Source of the DNA: an uncultured Acetatifactor sp.
GTDB lineage: Bacteria > Bacillota > Clostridia > Lachnospirales > Lachnospiraceae
DNA: 23,588 nucleotides
NCBI GenBank assembly: GCA_910589655.1
Contig: CAJUTJ010000099.1
Coordinates: forward strand, 1-23,588
Direction: 5' to 3'
The first letter of the stretch is position 1; each line of letters opens with the position of its first letter. Shown piece after piece: positions 21,926-23,588 of this stretch. The notes below the pieces were generated by a model. That model was given only the letters and a program-made list of their open reading frames with translations, was not told the DNA's origin and made no database searches. The position numbers were made by a program, and so were the translations under genes.

Positions 21926-23020
21926 CTATTCAATAATAATGCTTGCACATTTAATGTCATTTGCAAGATCAAACACTTTTCCGCTCTTAAGCCCTACAAC
22001 CTTGGGCCTCATAGGATATTGCGGTGTATTCTTTACCACCTTGGCACGCTCGCCGTTGCTCAAAGTCACCAGACTGTCCACCGGATACAGGATTACCGTA
22101 TCAATAAAACTACGCATATAATCCACGTCCAGTTCCTCCGTCATTGCCATAATCATCTCCAGTGCATCATGCGCCGAAAACCCTTTCTTATACGGCCTTT
22201 CTGTCACAAGCGCATCATAGATATCTGCCACGGATAGTACTTTTGCATAGGAAGAAATCTGCTTTCCCGTAAGCTTTAACGGATAGCCCCGGCCATTGAT
22301 CTTCTCATGATGCTGTAGTACACCCGCCATTATTTCGGAAGGTATCCCCGATTTTTCTTTTAAAATTTTATACCCGAACAGAGTGTGGTTTTTCATAATG
22401 GTAAACTCCTCCTCCGTCAGTTTGCCCGCCTTATTCAAAATTTCATTGGGAATTTGGGATTTCCCTACATCATGCAGCAGCCCCGCCACGCCGATCTGGT
22501 AGATTTCCACCTCGGACATTCCGCTTTTTCTGGCGATAATCATAGCCATGGTCGCCACATCCACACTATGCTTAAAGGTATACTCGTCGCTTACCTTCAA
22601 TGCGTCGATATTCATGGCCACGGCATCATTTTCGGAAATCGCGTGCATCAGGCTGTGGGTGATATTACTGGCAGTGTCGGTAAAATTGGGAGAATTTGTA
22701 TCACTGTAAAGGAATTGTATTCCTTGGGACACACGCTGTTTCACACTGTCCGACAATGTGACTTTTGCCCGGTCCGCAACCTTTAACTTGGCAATGGTTT
22801 CCAAGGTCTCCGGCGCAACCTCAATCTCCTCGTCCGGATCTTCCTCTCCTTCTCTGATATATACACCGGGAACACCCATTTTGCGCAAAGCATCAATCAG
22901 GAAAGAATCCAGAACCGTTTTCCTCGCAATTAAAATACGTCCGGTTCTGTCGATAATCGCCTGATCAATCACCATACCTTCGTCTAATAATCTTGTACTT
23001 GTGTATCTTCGTCTAACCAC
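21926..23020 (-). CDS. HD-GYP domain protein (putative cyclic-di-GMP phosphodiesterase)
   Basis: The product is 364 aa. An N-terminal region (1-140) is followed by a complete HD-GYP domain: H151, HD pair H183/D184 with K187 (LLHDVGK), H212, H237/H238, the GYP signature in NGRGYP (245-247) and D266. HD-GYP enzymes hydrolyse cyclic-di-GMP to pGpG or GMP. The N-terminal segment resembles the short domain found before HD-GYP in Firmicutes; no sensor domain or membrane helix is seen, so it is probably cytoplasmic. The start is a GTG (23020) with GGTGG a few nt upstream. A promoter at 23174-23202 implies a leader of about 150 nt. Confidence 0.9.
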   Translation of the reverse strand: MVRRRYTSTRLLDEGMVIDQAIIDRTGRILIARKTVLDSFLIDALRKMGVPGVYIREGEEDPDEEIEVAPETLETIAKLKVADRAKVTLSDSVKQRVSQGIQFLYSDTNSPNFTDTASNITHSLMHAISENDAVAMNIDALKVSDEYTFKHSVDVATMAMIIARKSGMSEVEIYQIGVAGLLHDVGKSQIPNEILNKAGKLTEEEFTIMKNHTLFGYKILKEKSGIPSEIMAGVLQHHEKINGRGYPLKLTGKQISSYAKVLSVADIYDALVTERPYKKGFSAHDALEMIMAMTEELDVDYMRSFIDTVILYPVDSLVTLSNGERAKVVKNTPQYPMRPKVVGLKSGKVFDLANDIKCASIIIE

Positions 23021-23251
23021 TTTTATCCACCATTCACCCTAATCAGATTACATTCCGCTTGTATAACAATTTCTCTGCTTACAGACATTCCCACCCAGCC
23101 GCCACACACAATCCGACGGGACTATCGTTTCGATTAGGATGCCGCTTTTAAACGCTTTGCTGTCTTTTTGGATATTATACCCTATTTCTTCCTACTTTTC
23201 CACATAAAAATGTAATCCTGCCTTTTTCAAATTGATAAAAATATTCCAGAA
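23021..23251. other. Leader region of the HD-GYP gene
   Basis: No gene is seen. The minus-strand leader holds a short hairpin (ATCG aaa CGAT) nested inside ATCC/GGAT, plus GC-rich stretches. AAAATGTAAT (23207-23216) pairs with ATTACATTTT (23251-23260), a possible terminator for the upstream fragment. Confidence 0.45.
23174..23202 (-). promoter_or_regulatory. Promoter of the HD-GYP gene
   Basis: On the minus strand TGGAAA (23202-23197) is followed after 17 bp by a perfect TATAAT (23179-23174). Confidence 0.65.
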
Positions 23252-23428
23252 TTACATTTTATTCAGCCGGTTCACCCACTGGGTTGACGCGTCCATGGCA
23301 GTGCGGCAGGCATTGGTCTGATCCGGCGCATTCAGCATTACAAAATCATGAATGGTTATTATTATATGTATCTCTTTCGTTTTTGCACATCTGTCAACCG
23401 TTCCGCTCAAATACCAAAGCGTAAAAAA
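23252..23428 (-). pseudogene. Start-less C-terminal fragment of an unknown protein
   Basis: A minus-strand frame of 58 codons runs from a TGA to a TAA at 23252-23254. Its end reads like a folded protein (DFVMLNAPDQTNACRTAMDA, then STQWVNRLNKM). No ATG lies near the beginning (only an internal one) and no ribosome binding site is seen. I do not recognise the family. It may be a decayed gene, or the tail of a gene disrupted by whatever lies at the right edge. Confidence 0.35.
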
Positions 23429-23507
23429 TCATTCATTGTCTTGATCAAAATCTATAAATGAGCAAATTTGAATTTTTACCAAAATTACTTTATATGCTTT
23501 AAAACTA

Positions 23508-23536
23508 AAGACACCATACCTTTTTGGGTGTATACT
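23508..23536 (+). promoter_or_regulatory. Candidate promoter for the right-edge ORF
   Basis: AAGACA (23508-23513) and TATACT (23531-23536) are spaced by 17 bp, each a partial sigma-A match. They lie 32 nt before an ATG. Confidence 0.35.
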
Positions 23537-23568
23537 GTTTTTGCCTAGAAAACAATAACCTGCAAAGG

Positions 23569-23588
23569 ATGATGTCTTATAGAAAACA
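23569..23588 (+). CDS. First codons of an ORF cut by the window edge
   Basis: AAAGG is followed closely by ATG ATG (23569 and 23572) and an open frame M-M-S-Y-R-K that runs off the end. Too little remains to name the product. Confidence 0.3.

Noticed and set aside
23040..23175. Cyclic-di-GMP riboswitch before the HD-GYP gene
   Set aside because: The conserved core sequences of GEMM class I and class II are not visible.

Overview
The window looks like a chromosomal segment of a spore-forming Clostridia bacterium, most likely Lachnospiraceae. This rests on the gene order rpsT / gpr - spoIIP - lepA - hemW, the strong AGGAGG-type ribosome binding sites, the spore protease and engulfment genes, and the general style of the proteins. 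No rRNA, tRNA, CRISPR array, complete insertion sequence or phage gene was seen.

Layout. Bases 1-163 carry two copies of a 33-bp repeat that ends at hemW. Bases 162-5676 (minus) hold gpr, spoIIP, lepA and hemW. rpsT is divergent from them on the plus strand (5937-6200), with a clear promoter, a TTG start and a strong terminator. Bases 6442-8463 (minus) hold a two-gene membrane set: a double zinc-ribbon protein and a TPM-domain protein. Bases 8996-12470 (minus) are the lower-glycolysis cluster gap - pgk - tpiA, with terminators and hairpins in its spacers. Bases 12703-15075 (plus) hold a PHP-family histidinol-phosphatase-like gene and an unusual hemerythrin / middle domain / response-regulator fusion. 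Bases 15094-19107 (minus) hold a GNAT acetyltransferase, a frameshifted lipoprotein with an octapeptide repeat, and an AT-rich two-gene module. That module pairs an ABC/OLD-like ATPase with a small protein carrying a PD-(D/E)XK-like motif. Bases 19390-23020 (minus) hold a ferritin-like protein, an uncharacterised 174-aa protein, mnmA and an HD-GYP protein with a long leader. The right end holds a start-less coding-like fragment and the first codons of a plus-strand ORF cut by the window edge.

Most of the window is housekeeping. Three parts are more unusual. The ATPase/putative nuclease pair (17250-19107) is the best candidate for an undescribed, probably defensive, system. The hemerythrin-receiver fusion (13720-15075) looks like a one-protein oxygen or redox sensor-responder. 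A family of short palindromic repeats (about 60 bp when complete) sits in several intergenic spacers between about 7.4 and 11.3 kb. All family assignments come from reading motifs by eye; no database search was run.
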